A DNA stretch of 64,000 bases from Dongia_A sp964542425 (GTDB taxonomy: Bacteria; Pseudomonadota; Alphaproteobacteria; Dongiales; Dongiaceae): assembly GCA_964542425.1 (NCBI GenBank), contig CAZIUB010000126.1, forward strand, positions 1 through 64,000. Reading direction: 5' to 3'. Below the pieces are notes generated by a model. That model made no database searches. It saw only the letters and a list, made by a program, of their open reading frames with translations, and was not told the origin of the DNA. The position numbers and the translations under genes are program-made. Positions 1-8,235 of this stretch are shown here, piece after piece. How positions within the stretch are numbered: the first letter of the stretch is position 1; each line of letters begins with the position of its first letter.

Positions 1-1047
1 ATCGCGCGCAATACCTCCTTCACCTTCAAGGGCCAGTCGGTTGACGTGGAAAAAATCGGCAGGCAGCTCGGTGTTCGTTACATCGCCGAGGGGAGCGTGC
101 GGCGGGCGGGCAATCGCGTGCGCGTGACCGCGCAGTTGATCGACGCCCGATCCGGACACCATATCTGGGCCGAACGATACGACCGAGAACTCGCGGATAT
201 CTTCGCGGTCCAGGACGAAGTCACCCAGCGGATCGTTGCCAGCATCGCGCCGCGCGTCCAGGCCGAGGATCTGCAACTGGCGAAACGCAAATTGCCAGGC
301 GACATGCGCGCCTACGATCTCTATCTGAAAGCGAAGGTATTGCTCGACACGCCCAGCAACCTCGCCGACATCGAGCGGGCGCGCGCGCATTGCGATGCCG
401 CCATCGAAATCGATCCGACTTACGCGCGGGCCCATGCGTACAGGGCGCTCTCCTTCGTGGTCGGGAATAGTTTGCTGGAGCTCGGCGACATCGCCGGCAA
501 CATGAGGCAGGCGATTGAAAGCGCGGAACGCGCGGTGGCTCTCGACGACAACGACAGCATCAGCCACCTGGCGCTTGGGGAAGCCTGCTTCCGCGCCAAG
601 TACCATGACCGCGCCCGCGTCCATCTTAAGGGGGCGTTGACGCTCAACCCCAATGACGCCGATGGGCTTGTCGTCTCGGGCTACATCCAGGTCGCGCTCG
701 GCAATTCGGAATTGGGGCTGCGGCAAATTGAAATGGCGCTGGAGCGCAACCCGGCCGTCACCCCCTGGTACCATTGGATGCGGGGCATCTCCTTGACGCT
801 GGTCGGCCGATACGTCGAGGCGCTGGTTGATCTCGAATCCTTCAATACGCCGAATGCCAGCGTCATGAGATGGCGCGCCTTCGCCTTGATGAAACTGGGA
901 CGGATCGACGAGGCGCGTGCGCAAGTTCAGGCGCTGCTGGCCATCATCCCCGAACTCACGACGGCCGAAATGGCCCAACTCATGGATTACCTCCCCGGCC
1001 ATCAGGATTTCAGTGAAACGCTGCGTCTGGCAGGTCTGCCAGAATAG
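1..1047 (+). CDS. Adenylate cyclase/TolB-N/TPR family protein, C-terminal part (5' end outside window)
   Basis: The frame is open from the first base, so the N-terminus lies upstream. The visible part starts inside the TolB-N-like module that follows the cyclase domain in this family (IARNTSFTFKG, then LGVRYIAEGSVRRAGNRVRV, AQLID and HIWAERYDRELADIFAVQDEV). From about residue 105 come TPR-like helical repeats such as ARAHCDAAIEIDPTYARAHA and ALTLNPNDADG. It ends in LRLAGLPE, nearly the same ending as the complete paralogue at 51508-53241 (LRKAGLPE). By analogy the missing part should hold a class III cyclase domain, but this is inference. The stop codon lies 7 bp before the left end of the IS630 element, so the insertion sequence does not damage the gene. 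Confidence 0.8.
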   Translation: MARNTSFTFKGQSVDVEKIGRQLGVRYIAEGSVRRAGNRVRVTAQLIDARSGHHIWAERYDRELADIFAVQDEVTQRIVASIAPRVQAEDLQLAKRKLPGDMRAYDLYLKAKVLLDTPSNLADIERARAHCDAAIEIDPTYARAHAYRALSFVVGNSLLELGDIAGNMRQAIESAERAVALDDNDSISHLALGEACFRAKYHDRARVHLKGALTLNPNDADGLVVSGYIQVALGNSELGLRQIEMALERNPAVTPWYHWMRGISLTLVGRYVEALVDLESFNTPNASVMRWRAFALMKLGRIDEARAQVQALLAIIPELTTAEMAQLMDYLPGHQDFSETLRLAGLPE

Positions 1048-1054
1048 GCTTATA

Positions 1055-2218
1055 CCAACGGCGGCTGCGATTGACTCTTTTTGGGCTATGCGAATCGCCG
1101 AATGCCTGAATCAATGCCGGACCATCGGAGATGGAGGGGTTCATGGCATCGGCGGTGGCGATCACGCGGTTGGATTTGACGGCGGCTGGGCTTCGTTTGG
1201 CGGCCTCGCGGGAGAAGGATGGCGCGGCTTCGCGGCGTATGTTGGCGCTGGCGCTGGTACTCGACGGATCGGACCGGAAGAGTGCGGCGAACAGTTGCGG
1301 CATGGACCGCCAGACCTTGCGCGACTGGGTGCACCGCTACAACGCGGAAGGTCTTGCAGGTCTGCGCGACCGCAAAGGGCCTGGCGCGGCTCCGAAGCTA
1401 TCGGGTTCGCAGCTTGCGGCGTTTTGTACGCTGGTCGAGGCCGGCCCCGACCCGGCGGTGCACAAGGTGGTGCGCTGGCGGCGGCGCGATCTTCGCGACG
1501 AATTGAAGCGGCGCTTCGGCGTGGAATTGCACGAACGCACGGTCGGCAAGCATCTGGCCAAGCTCGGCTACCGGCGGCTTTCGGTGCGCCCGCAACATCC
1601 CGAGAGCGACCCGCAAGCCCAGGAGGCTTTCAAAAAAACTTCGGCGAGACGGTCCTCGATGCTCTCCCGGAGCACGCCAGGAACAAGCCGCTCGAAATCT
1701 GGTTCCAGGACGAAGCGCGCATCGGTCAGCAGGGCACGCTGACCCGCGTCTGGGCCAAGCGCGGAACTCGCCCGCGCGGCCCGCGCGACCGGCGCTACGA
1801 GTGGGCCTATCTGTTCGGCGCCGTCTGCCCGGCGCGCGCCGTGGCGGCAGCACTTGTCCTGCCCGAGGCCAACACGCAAGCCATGTCCCTGCATCTCGCC
1901 GAGATCGCCAAGCGGGTCGCACCCGGCAACCATGCCGCCCTGGTCTGCGACGGAGCCGGTTATCACGGCGCGGCCAGCCTCGCCGTTCCGGACAACATCA
2001 CCCTCGTTCCCCTGCCGCCTTACGCGCCAGAACTCAATCCAACCGAAAACATCTGGGAATACCTGCGCGCCAACAAGCTCTCAAACACCGTGTTCGACGG
2101 CTACGACGACATCGTCGACAAGACTTGCGAAGCATGGATGTTCTTTGCCAACGACAAGGAACGGGTCGCATCCGTCACCGCCAGAACCTGGGCAACGGTC
2201 AATAACTAAGGCCGCTGG
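1055..2218 (+). mobile_element. IS630-family insertion sequence, 1164 bp, flanked by TA
   Basis: Imperfect terminal inverted repeats are visible: the left end begins CCAACGGCGGCTGCGATTGAC and the right end, read on the other strand, begins CCAGCGGCCTTAGTTATTGA. They share CCA-CGGC at the tip and ATTGAC further in. Both ends are flanked by TA (1053-1054 and 2219-2220), the target duplicated by IS630/Tc1-mariner elements. The element holds one transposase reading frame split by a -1 frameshift. The left flank is a cyclase gene and the right flank a topA-like fragment, so the two sides do not look like halves of one interrupted gene. Confidence 0.85.
1143..2209 (+). CDS. IS630-family transposase, two frames joined by a -1 frameshift at A7
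   Basis: DDE transposase that moves the surrounding element. The start ATG at 1143 has GGAGGGG just upstream; an ATG at 1131 is also in frame. The first frame holds the helix-turn-helix part (GMDRQTLRDWVHRYN) and runs to LSVRPQHPESDPQAQEAFKK. At 1632-1638 lies AAAAAAA. Stepping back one base there continues as NFGETV... with the catalytic core: QDEARIGQQG (first Asp), VCDGAGYHGA (second Asp) and ELNPTENIWEYLR (Glu). The joined protein reads without gaps through the family consensus EAFKKNF, so only the one-base shift separates the halves. The shift could be programmed (ribosomal or transcriptional slippage) or a recent mutation. Confidence 0.85.
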
Positions 2219-2220
2219 TA

Positions 2221-2478
2221 TCAGTTGCAAGGCCGACGCCGACTTTGCCCAAGGGCGTCGAGCCCGCCACGCTGACGCTGGAGCGGGCGATCGAGCTGAT
2301 CCGGGCTCGCGTTGAACGCGGGGGGATGAAGGGCGCGCGACCAAAAAAGGCGGCGAAGAAACCAGCACCAGCGAAGGAGGCGGCGGCGGGAGCGCCGGCG
2401 GCGAAGAAGACCGCGAAGGCGAAGAAACCTACAAAGGCCGAAGCCAAGCCAACAAAGGCGCCCAAGGAAACCGCATGA
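2221..2478 (+). pseudogene. 3' fragment of DNA topoisomerase I (topA-like tail)
   Basis: The frame reads LPKGVEPATLTLERAIELIR and then a Lys/Ala/Pro-rich basic tail ending PTKAPKETA and a stop. This matches the end of alphaproteobacterial topoisomerase I, where a C-terminal repeat with L/IPKG...TLERAxELI is followed by a basic tail. There is no normal start: the fragment begins at the right end of IS630 and the catalytic part of topA is absent. Just after the IS junction the other frame reads KADAD before LPKG, so a one-base shift may lie near 2243. In related genomes topA precedes rnr; here rnr lies about 6.8 kb downstream on the same strand. Family assignment is from recalled motifs. Confidence 0.6.
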
Positions 2479-2511
2479 ATCCGGCCCGAGGGGCCTTCTA
2501 GCGTCGGGTGT

Positions 2512-3552
2512 CTATCCCGGCCATTTGCCGTAGACGGCCTCCACATTGTGCTTCACCTCGTCCACGAAGGACGGGGAAATCTCGACGTCATGCGCGATCG
2601 AATACCACAGGCCCTTCTCCCTGACATAGTCGCGCATCTTGGTGAGCGCCTGGGCTACATCCTTCCAGGTCACGCCCATCGCCTCGGGCCGGATGTCGAG
2701 CCCGATGTCGTGCATGCCGTGCAGCATTTCCGGGCCACGCGACTTGTGCAGCAGCGAGCCGATATAGACGCCGAGGCACACCGGCTGGCCGTGCAGGAAT
2801 TTCCGGCCGGTCAGGAACTCCAGGACATAGAAAAAGAAATGGTCGATGCCCTCGATGTGGCGCGGGTTCCAGCCGCTGCCATGATAGGACGTTCCCCAGC
2901 GCAGACCATCGATCAGCACCTCGATTCCCTTGTCGGTCAGGTCGCGAATGTCGCTGCGATGTTTCAGCACCGCCTCGACCTTTTCCATGGACCGGCGTGC
3001 CATTTCCTCGTCGAAGGGCCATTTGGCCTCGCAATGCCCCTTGGCGGTCGCATAGCGCCAATCGAGGACGCCCGTGTGATTGCACAGGATGTCGCCGATG
3101 CCCGAATAGTTCAGGTGACGCGGTGCGGCGCGCAAGACGTCGTAGTCGATATAGACGGCCTCCGGCACGGCCCAGCCGATGTAACGAACGGCGCCACCGA
3201 TCCGGATGCCGGCGCGCTGCCCCCAGCAGGCGTTCATGGAGAGCGCGGTCAGGACCTGGAACAGGGGTTTGTGGGTCTTCCATACGAAGAATTTGGCCGT
3301 ATCCACCGCCATGCCGCCGCCCAACCCCACGACCGCCTCGAATCGCGGCAGGCTCGCGGCCGCGCCCAGCAGCGTCTCCTCGTCGACCGACTTCACGAAA
3401 TAGGGGATGTACTCCGCGCCCTCGAAGAAGGGCGCGAATTTCGGCCACATATCCTCCATGGTGCACAGCAGAAAGGGCCGATGAACGAAGTTCTTGAGCT
3501 CCCCCACGAGATTGCGGCCAAGTATCGTCTGGAAATCATGGGAGAATTTCAT
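2512..3552 (-). CDS. Iron-containing alcohol dehydrogenase / glycerol-1-phosphate dehydrogenase-like protein
   Basis: A 346-residue protein of the iron-type alcohol dehydrogenase / dehydroquinate synthase-like superfamily. A nucleotide-binding GLGGGMAVDTAKFF is at about residues 76-89, followed by the substrate-side segment with SMNACWGQRAGIR. Candidate metal ligands are the Asp in GIGDILCNHTG and the His residues in IEGIDHFFF and FLHGQPVCLG. The closest recalled relatives are the sn-glycerol-1-phosphate dehydrogenase (AraM/EgsA-like) group. It follows the ATPase gene of a sugar-type ABC transporter on the same strand with a 12 bp gap, so it probably oxidises the imported polyol or sugar, or reduces a product of it. 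The exact substrate cannot be read from sequence. Confidence 0.8.
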   Translation of the reverse strand: MKFSHDFQTILGRNLVGELKNFVHRPFLLCTMEDMWPKFAPFFEGAEYIPYFVKSVDEETLLGAAASLPRFEAVVGLGGGMAVDTAKFFVWKTHKPLFQVLTALSMNACWGQRAGIRIGGAVRYIGWAVPEAVYIDYDVLRAAPRHLNYSGIGDILCNHTGVLDWRYATAKGHCEAKWPFDEEMARRSMEKVEAVLKHRSDIRDLTDKGIEVLIDGLRWGTSYHGSGWNPRHIEGIDHFFFYVLEFLTGRKFLHGQPVCLGVYIGSLLHKSRGPEMLHGMHDIGLDIRPEAMGVTWKDVAQALTKMRDYVREKGLWYSIAHDVEISPSFVDEVKHNVEAVYGKWPG

Positions 3553-3564
3553 GTTCGCATTTTC

Positions 3565-4647
3565 CTAGGAAGATGTTGGGATGAGCTTGCCGCCCGCGCG
3601 GTCGAAGAACATGAGATGCCTGGCATCGATCAATGCGTGCACCCTGGCCCCGGCACGCAAGCGCGAAATCCCGCCGAGGCGCGCATGGACGCTCCCGCCC
3701 GGCCAATCCAGCGTCACGATGGTCGAGGGTCCGGAAGGCTGCGCGATGCGGACGGTGGCGGCGAGGCCCGCGTCGCCGATGGCGACATGTTCCGGGCGGA
3801 TGGCAACGTCGATCTCGCCCCCGTGCCGCTGGAGGGACCCCACCTGAATTGGATCGAGTGCTAGCCTGGCGGCACCGATGGCGCAAAAGACCTGGCCACC
3901 TTCTCGCTCCAGCGACGCGGGCAGAATCTCGATCTGCGGGTGGCCGATGAACCGCGCGACATAGGTTGTCGCCGGTGAAAGATAGACTTCTTCCGGCGTG
4001 CCGCATTGCTCGACCACGCCCTGGCGCAAGATGGCGACCCGATCCGAGATGGACAGAGCTTCCTCCTGATCATGGGTGACGAAGATCGAGGTCACCTGGA
4101 GGCGGGCGTGGAGTTCCTTCACTTCCGCCCGCATCCGATTGCGCAGGGCAGCGTCGAGATTGGAAAAGGGTTCGTCAAATAGAAATACCTTGGGCTGGCG
4201 CACGATCGCCCGCCCGATGGCGACGCGCTGCTGCTGGCCGCCGGAAAGCTGTGCGGGATAGCGATCGAGCAAAGCGCCAAGATCCAGCGATTGGGCGACC
4301 GCCAAGACCCGAGCGGCGATCTCGGCCTCGGCCACGCCCTTCAGTTTCAGCGTGAAGCCGATGTTCCGCGCCACGCTCATGTGCGGATAAAGCGCGTAAT
4401 TCTGGAACACCATGGCGACATCGCGGTCGATCGGCTCCAGATCGTTGACGCGCTTTCCGTCCATCAGGATGTCGCCCCCGCTGACATCGTCCAGGCCAGC
4501 CACCATGTTGAGGATCGTGGTCTTGCCGCAGCCAGAGGACCCGAGCAGGGTCACGAACTCTCGATCCGCGACATTCAAATTGATGCCTCGGCAGACCTCG
4601 ACCGGCCCGTAGGATTTCGCCAATTCGACCAGGCGGATCTCGGGCAT
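3565..4647 (-). CDS. ABC transporter ATP-binding protein, CUT1 sugar type (UgpC/MalK-like)
   Basis: The ATPase powers import by the two adjacent permeases. Walker A is GSSGCGKTT (about residues 37-45), the Q-loop FQNYALYPHM, the signature LSGGQQQR, Walker B VFLFDEPFSNLD, and the switch His is in VTHDQEE. The C-terminal third (from about residue 240) is the OB-like domain seen in MalK/UgpC proteins, with IRPEHVAIGD. The protein is 360 residues, normal for the family. The ATG at 4647 (MPEIRLVELAKSYG) was chosen because it starts right at the conserved N-terminus; the open frame upstream is only antisense-like sequence over the permease gene. Confidence 0.93.
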   Translation of the reverse strand: MPEIRLVELAKSYGPVEVCRGINLNVADREFVTLLGSSGCGKTTILNMVAGLDDVSGGDILMDGKRVNDLEPIDRDVAMVFQNYALYPHMSVARNIGFTLKLKGVAEAEIAARVLAVAQSLDLGALLDRYPAQLSGGQQQRVAIGRAIVRQPKVFLFDEPFSNLDAALRNRMRAEVKELHARLQVTSIFVTHDQEEALSISDRVAILRQGVVEQCGTPEEVYLSPATTYVARFIGHPQIEILPASLEREGGQVFCAIGAARLALDPIQVGSLQRHGGEIDVAIRPEHVAIGDAGLAATVRIAQPSGPSTIVTLDWPGGSVHARLGGISRLRAGARVHALIDARHLMFFDRAGGKLIPTSS

Positions 4648-4649
4648 CG

Positions 4650-5486
4650 TCAGCCCTTCAGCATGCCGTCGGCGAAGCCGCGCAGGATGTAGTTTCGCAG
4701 CAGGACCGCCAGCACGATGACCGGCGCGATGGAAATGGCCGCGGCCGCCATCATCTGACCAAAGACGGTCTGATACTGGCCGGCGAAGGACGCGATCACC
4801 AGGGGAACTGTCTGCGAATCCTGGCGCGTCATGATGAGCGCGAGGAAAAACTCGTTCCAGGCCTCTATGAAGGCGAATACACCGGCGGCGAAGAGGGGCG
4901 GGAGCGAGATCGGCAGGATAATCATGCGGAAGGTCTGGAACACGCTGGCGCCGTCGATGCGGGCCGCGCGCTCGATGCCCGCCGGTATTCCAAGGAAAAA
5001 CCCCCGCAGCACCCAAATGACGATCGGCAGATTGAAGGAAAGATAGACCAGGATGAGATTGAGCCTAGTGTCGATCAGGCCCAGCTTGCTGGCGGCGATG
5101 AATAGCGGAATGACGATGACGATGGCGGGAAACATTTGTGCCGCAAGAATCAACAGCAACAGAAAATCGGCATGCGCGACCCGCAGGCGCGCGAGCGCAT
5201 AGGCAGCGGGCGCGCCAAGCAGGATGGCGAGCGCGGTAGTGAGGAAGGCCACGATGGTCGAGTTCAAAATGCCGCGACCGAGCTGGGCGGCCGAACCGAA
5301 GACCGCGACGTAGTTGTCGATGGTGAAGGAACCGGCCGAGAAATCGGGCGGCGTCTCCGTCAGGGCCTGTTGCTGCATCAGGCTGGAGATCAGCAGCCAC
5401 AGAAGTGGGGCGGTTGCCACGAACACGAACAGCGCCAGCGCAAGAACGATTCCGGTATTGGCGAGAACCCCGCGCCGGATGGTCAT
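4650..5486 (-). CDS. ABC transporter permease, CUT1 type (MalG/UgpE-like)
   Basis: Inner-membrane subunit of the sugar importer, 278 residues with about six hydrophobic segments. The EAA loop that docks on the ATPase is at roughly residues 175-200 (AARIDGASVFQTFRMIILP). The N-terminus has one membrane helix (IVLALALFVFVATAPLLWLL) followed by a periplasmic stretch, and the C-terminus ends YILRGFADGMLKG, typical of the MalG side of the pair. Its start overlaps the stop of the other permease by ATGA, which implies translational coupling. Confidence 0.93.
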   Translation of the reverse strand: MTIRRGVLANTGIVLALALFVFVATAPLLWLLISSLMQQQALTETPPDFSAGSFTIDNYVAVFGSAAQLGRGILNSTIVAFLTTALAILLGAPAAYALARLRVAHADFLLLLILAAQMFPAIVIVIPLFIAASKLGLIDTRLNLILVYLSFNLPIVIWVLRGFFLGIPAGIERAARIDGASVFQTFRMIILPISLPPLFAAGVFAFIEAWNEFFLALIMTRQDSQTVPLVIASFAGQYQTVFGQMMAAAAISIAPVIVLAVLLRNYILRGFADGMLKG

Positions 5487-6388
5487 TGTCGCGCGCCTGG
5501 CCGGGTCAGCCGCACATAGGCAATGGCGAGCACGAGCGAGGTCAGGAAGATGACATTGGCCATTGCCGCGCCATAGCCGAATTTCAAAAAATTGAAGGTC
5601 ACGCGATAGGCCAGGAAGTTCATCACCACGGTGCCGTCGGCCGGGCCACCCTTGGTCAGGACATAGATCAGGTCGAAGATCCGCAACGACCAGATGGTCT
5701 GGAGAATGATGGCGATCGCGAGCGCGGTCTTGAGCGACGGCAGGGTCACATGGCGAAATCGCTGCCAGGCATTGGCGCCGTCCATGCGAGCGGCGCGGTA
5801 GAGGCCATTTGGAATGTTCTGAAGGGCCGCCAGCAGCAGAATGGCGATGAAGGGTGTCGACTTCCAGATATCGACGATCAGGATCATGTTCAGGGCCAGG
5901 AAGGCGTCGCCAAGCCAGGTCACGTTGGTATCGATCAGGCCAAGCTGCAGCAGGATCGTATTCAAGATTCCGTAATTCGAATGATAGATCCACTTCCAGA
6001 GGACCGCGTTGGCAACCGGCGCGATGGCCCAGGGCAAGAGCAAGAGGACGCGAAACCCGCTCCACCGCGCCATGGGGTGGTCGAGAAGAAGAGCGACCAG
6101 GAGCCCGAGACCGGTCACGGCGCCAACTTCGATTGCCGCGAAATAGATCGTGTTGACGAGCGCGCCGCCCACCGCCTTGTCGGACAGCAAGCGCAGATAA
6201 TTTTCGAACCCGACAAACGGCGTCTGGAGTTCGCCGGCCGCGAGTTTCGCTCCGGTGAGCGACAGCCAGATCGAATAGAGGATTGGCGCGGCGAGAATGG
6301 CAAGCAGTGTGGCCAGCGCCGGCCCAAGAAAAACGCGGGCCACGCCATCGCCCCACCCCCGGCGGAGCGCCGAGGTGGAGGGCGGCAT
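5483..6388 (-). CDS. ABC transporter permease, CUT1 type (MalF/UgpA-like)
   Basis: First permease of the importer, 301 residues from the ATG at 6388 (MPPSTSALRRG). It has about six membrane segments, beginning FLGPALATLLAILAAPIL, and an EAA loop around AARMDGANAWQRFRHVTLP. An in-frame ATG lies further upstream at 6475, but that extension runs through the palindromic repeat at 6427-6489 and codes for a charged, non-conserved stretch, so it was rejected. The gene lies about 160 bp downstream of the binding-protein gene on the same strand and overlaps the next permease by 4 bp. Confidence 0.92.
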   Translation of the reverse strand: MPPSTSALRRGWGDGVARVFLGPALATLLAILAAPILYSIWLSLTGAKLAAGELQTPFVGFENYLRLLSDKAVGGALVNTIYFAAIEVGAVTGLGLLVALLLDHPMARWSGFRVLLLLPWAIAPVANAVLWKWIYHSNYGILNTILLQLGLIDTNVTWLGDAFLALNMILIVDIWKSTPFIAILLLAALQNIPNGLYRAARMDGANAWQRFRHVTLPSLKTALAIAIILQTIWSLRIFDLIYVLTKGGPADGTVVMNFLAYRVTFNFLKFGYGAAMANVIFLTSLVLAIAYVRLTRPGARQ

Positions 6389-6426
6389 TAGACGGTTTCC
6401 CCTTGAGTCGACATCGCATTCCCCAT

Positions 6427-6489
6427 CGTCATCGCCGAACTTGATCCGGCGATCCATGGGATGCGCAGGGCTCAAGCCCGAGAATGACG
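6427..6489. repeat. Intergenic palindromic repeat, CGTCAT...ATGACG type
   Basis: The element begins CGTCATCGCCGAACTTGATC and ends AAGCCCGAGAATGACG; CGTCAT/ATGACG and CTTGA/TCAAG pair across it. The same kind of sequence, better known as CGTCATTGCCGGGCTTGACC..., is widespread between genes in alphaproteobacteria. A longer relative lies at 18874-18965. Here it sits between the binding-protein gene and the first permease gene, where a hairpin could lower expression of the downstream genes or protect the upstream message. Confidence 0.75.
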
Positions 6490-6550
6490 GGAAAAAGCAT
6501 GGTTTTACCCAGCCGAAAACCTTTCTAGCGTGGCCCTCTGGCGCTCCGTC

Positions 6551-7849
6551 CTAGCCGCGATTTTTCACGATCGCCGCGACCAGGTTTGCTGCCTCCTTCA
6601 ACGCATCCGCCGCCGATGAATTGCCCTGCAACGCCTTCTGGATCTCGGTACCGATCGCGACCGTCACCTCGTTGTAATCCGGCGTCACATAGGAATCATA
6701 GGGGTGGGTCGCTTGTTCGAGCACGATTGCCGCGTTCGGCAGGGCGGCTTGCACCTCGGCGTCGCCCAGCACCGAGAGGCGGATCGGCAACCAGCCGGTG
6801 TCGATCGCCTGGCGCTTCTGCACTTCCCTATCGAGATAGAACTCGATCAACTTCTGCGCGAGATCGGGATTCTTGGAGGTCTTGGTGATGGTCCAGGCAT
6901 CGGTGCCGTCGATCGAGGCCGATCCCGCGGGTCCCGCGGGCAGCAGCGCGCCGGCCATCTTGCCAACGATCTTCGAACTGGCCGGGTCTTGCGCCGGCTT
7001 CCACATGAAGGGCCAATTCATCATCATCGAAGCCCGGCCCGCGGTCATTACGTTGGTCGCGTCATTGATCCCGACATAGGAGATGGAGCCTGGATCGGTA
7101 TAGGGCATCAAATCCATCATCGTTTGCAATCCGGCGATGCCCGCTTCGTCCGCGAAAGCCGGCGACCCATCCTCGTTGTAGAGCTTGCCGCCCGCCTGTT
7201 GCAGGAAGCACATCCAGTAGGAGGCCACGCCGCCAATCCCAGCCGGTTCCCCATAATTCAGCACCCAACCGAAATTGTCGCCATGGGTGAGTTCCTTGGC
7301 GTAGCGCTTGAGATCGTCCCAAGTCCTGGGCGGCTCCTTGAAGCCGGCTTTCTCGAAATGCTCGGTGTTGTAGAACATCGTCAGCAGCGAGAGGGTGAAA
7401 ACCACGCCGCTGGATTGGCCGTCCCAGGTCACGGTCGCGAAGCTCGATTTGGGCAGATCGTCGACCAATTCCTTCGGCAGCTTGTCCGAGAAGGGAGTCA
7501 GGAAACCGGCGAATTCCGGAACCCAGCCGGACATGTAGACCACGTCCCAGACGTGTTCGCCGGAAGCAAAGGTCGTCGCCATTTTGTCGTGAAGCTCGCC
7601 CCAGGAAACCATGTCGTAGGAGACCTTGGCGGCGTTGGCCTTCTGCCAGGCATCGAACGCGGCCTCCGAAAATTTGGCGGCACCCGGAGGTGCCGGGTCG
7701 GGCGGAAGCGGCGAGAACACGCTCAACTGCGCATCCTGGGCAAATGTGCCGGCCGGCCAAAGCGAGGGCACCGCCCCCAACGCCGATCCGACCACCGTAT
7801 TCTTCAGGACATCGCGACGGGTCAATCCGGGCATCCAAATCTTGGTCAT
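6551..7849 (-). CDS. ABC transporter substrate-binding protein, sugar type, Tat-like signal
   Basis: Periplasmic solute-binding protein of 432 residues that should deliver substrate to the permeases at 4650-6388. The N-terminus MTKIWMPGLTRRDVLKNTVV has the twin-arginine motif (TRRDVLK) followed by a hydrophobic stretch and a cleavage-like site at TFAQDA. The body has features of extracellular solute-binding protein family 1 (WDVVYMSGWVPEFAGFL, PRTWDDLKRYAKELT, GRASMMMNWPFMW). The ATG at 7849 was chosen because GGAGGAG lies just upstream; a GTG at 7861 only adds MEEK from the Shine-Dalgarno region. It is first in the transporter operon. The ligand cannot be inferred beyond a sugar or polyol. 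Confidence 0.9.
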   Translation of the reverse strand: MTKIWMPGLTRRDVLKNTVVGSALGAVPSLWPAGTFAQDAQLSVFSPLPPDPAPPGAAKFSEAAFDAWQKANAAKVSYDMVSWGELHDKMATTFASGEHVWDVVYMSGWVPEFAGFLTPFSDKLPKELVDDLPKSSFATVTWDGQSSGVVFTLSLLTMFYNTEHFEKAGFKEPPRTWDDLKRYAKELTHGDNFGWVLNYGEPAGIGGVASYWMCFLQQAGGKLYNEDGSPAFADEAGIAGLQTMMDLMPYTDPGSISYVGINDATNVMTAGRASMMMNWPFMWKPAQDPASSKIVGKMAGALLPAGPAGSASIDGTDAWTITKTSKNPDLAQKLIEFYLDREVQKRQAIDTGWLPIRLSVLGDAEVQAALPNAAIVLEQATHPYDSYVTPDYNEVTVAIGTEIQKALQGNSSAADALKEAANLVAAIVKNRG

Positions 7850-7890
7850 CTTCTCCTCCACTGGTGATGTTGTTTGTTAATGCTTTCCCC

Positions 7891-7952
7891 GTGCCGACTT
7901 ACGAAGTGGGGTGATCCATGAGACGCACCGATGGCGCCACGAAAGTTGGCAC
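7891..7952 (-). repeat. 62 bp palindromic repeat, start-codon type, copy A
   Basis: The ends are inverted repeats: GTGCCGACTTACG at 7891-7903 and CGAAAGTTGGCAC at 7940-7952. Read on the minus strand the interior has TTTCG...TCTCATGGATCAC, matching the interior of copies at 19817-19874, 59468-59528 and 59616-59675. The ATG inside this copy opens only a six-codon frame (MDHPTS, stop), so it does not feed the binding-protein gene, whose own start lies 42 bp further on. The element lies in the leader region of that operon, in the same orientation as the gene. Confidence 0.75.
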
Positions 7953-7973
7953 ATTTACCGTATGGTCGTACCC

Positions 7974-7997
7974 GCCCATTCGCGCGCGCGAATGGGC
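7974..7997. promoter_or_regulatory. 24 bp perfect palindrome upstream of the sugar transporter operon
   Basis: GCCCATT, ten alternating C/G bases and AATGGGC form an exact 24 bp palindrome about 125 bp before the binding-protein start. It may be a regulator operator or a very stable hairpin. The rest of the 386 bp gap 7850-8235 contains repeat copy A and no convincing gene. Confidence 0.45.
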
Positions 7998-8235
7998 GCC
8001 TTTCCGGACCACGGTTTCCACCACGGCCTCGATCGATGGGTGGCGCGAGGAGGCGGGGAAAAGGCGATCGCGCGGCATTACTAAGTTGTTGGCTTGTTTC
8101 GTCAACTGGGCGAACACTACCGCGCCCAGCGTCGGAGTCAATGGCCGCCGATCGGGTGACACGATAGCTGGTCCCGGTTGGCGCGGCACCGCGAGATCGC
8201 TGGCGCCACGGCGCCATTTGCCCTAGAAGACGATC

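Noticed and set aside
917..1600. N-terminal part of the 430-codon frame that ends with the transposase core
   Set aside because: Before the A7 site this frame is out of phase with the transposase N-terminal domain and overlaps the cyclase gene end; only the part after about 1632 is real.
2548..3864. 438-codon plus-strand frame over the dehydrogenase and ATPase genes
   Set aside because: It spans parts of two real minus-strand genes and shows no family motif.
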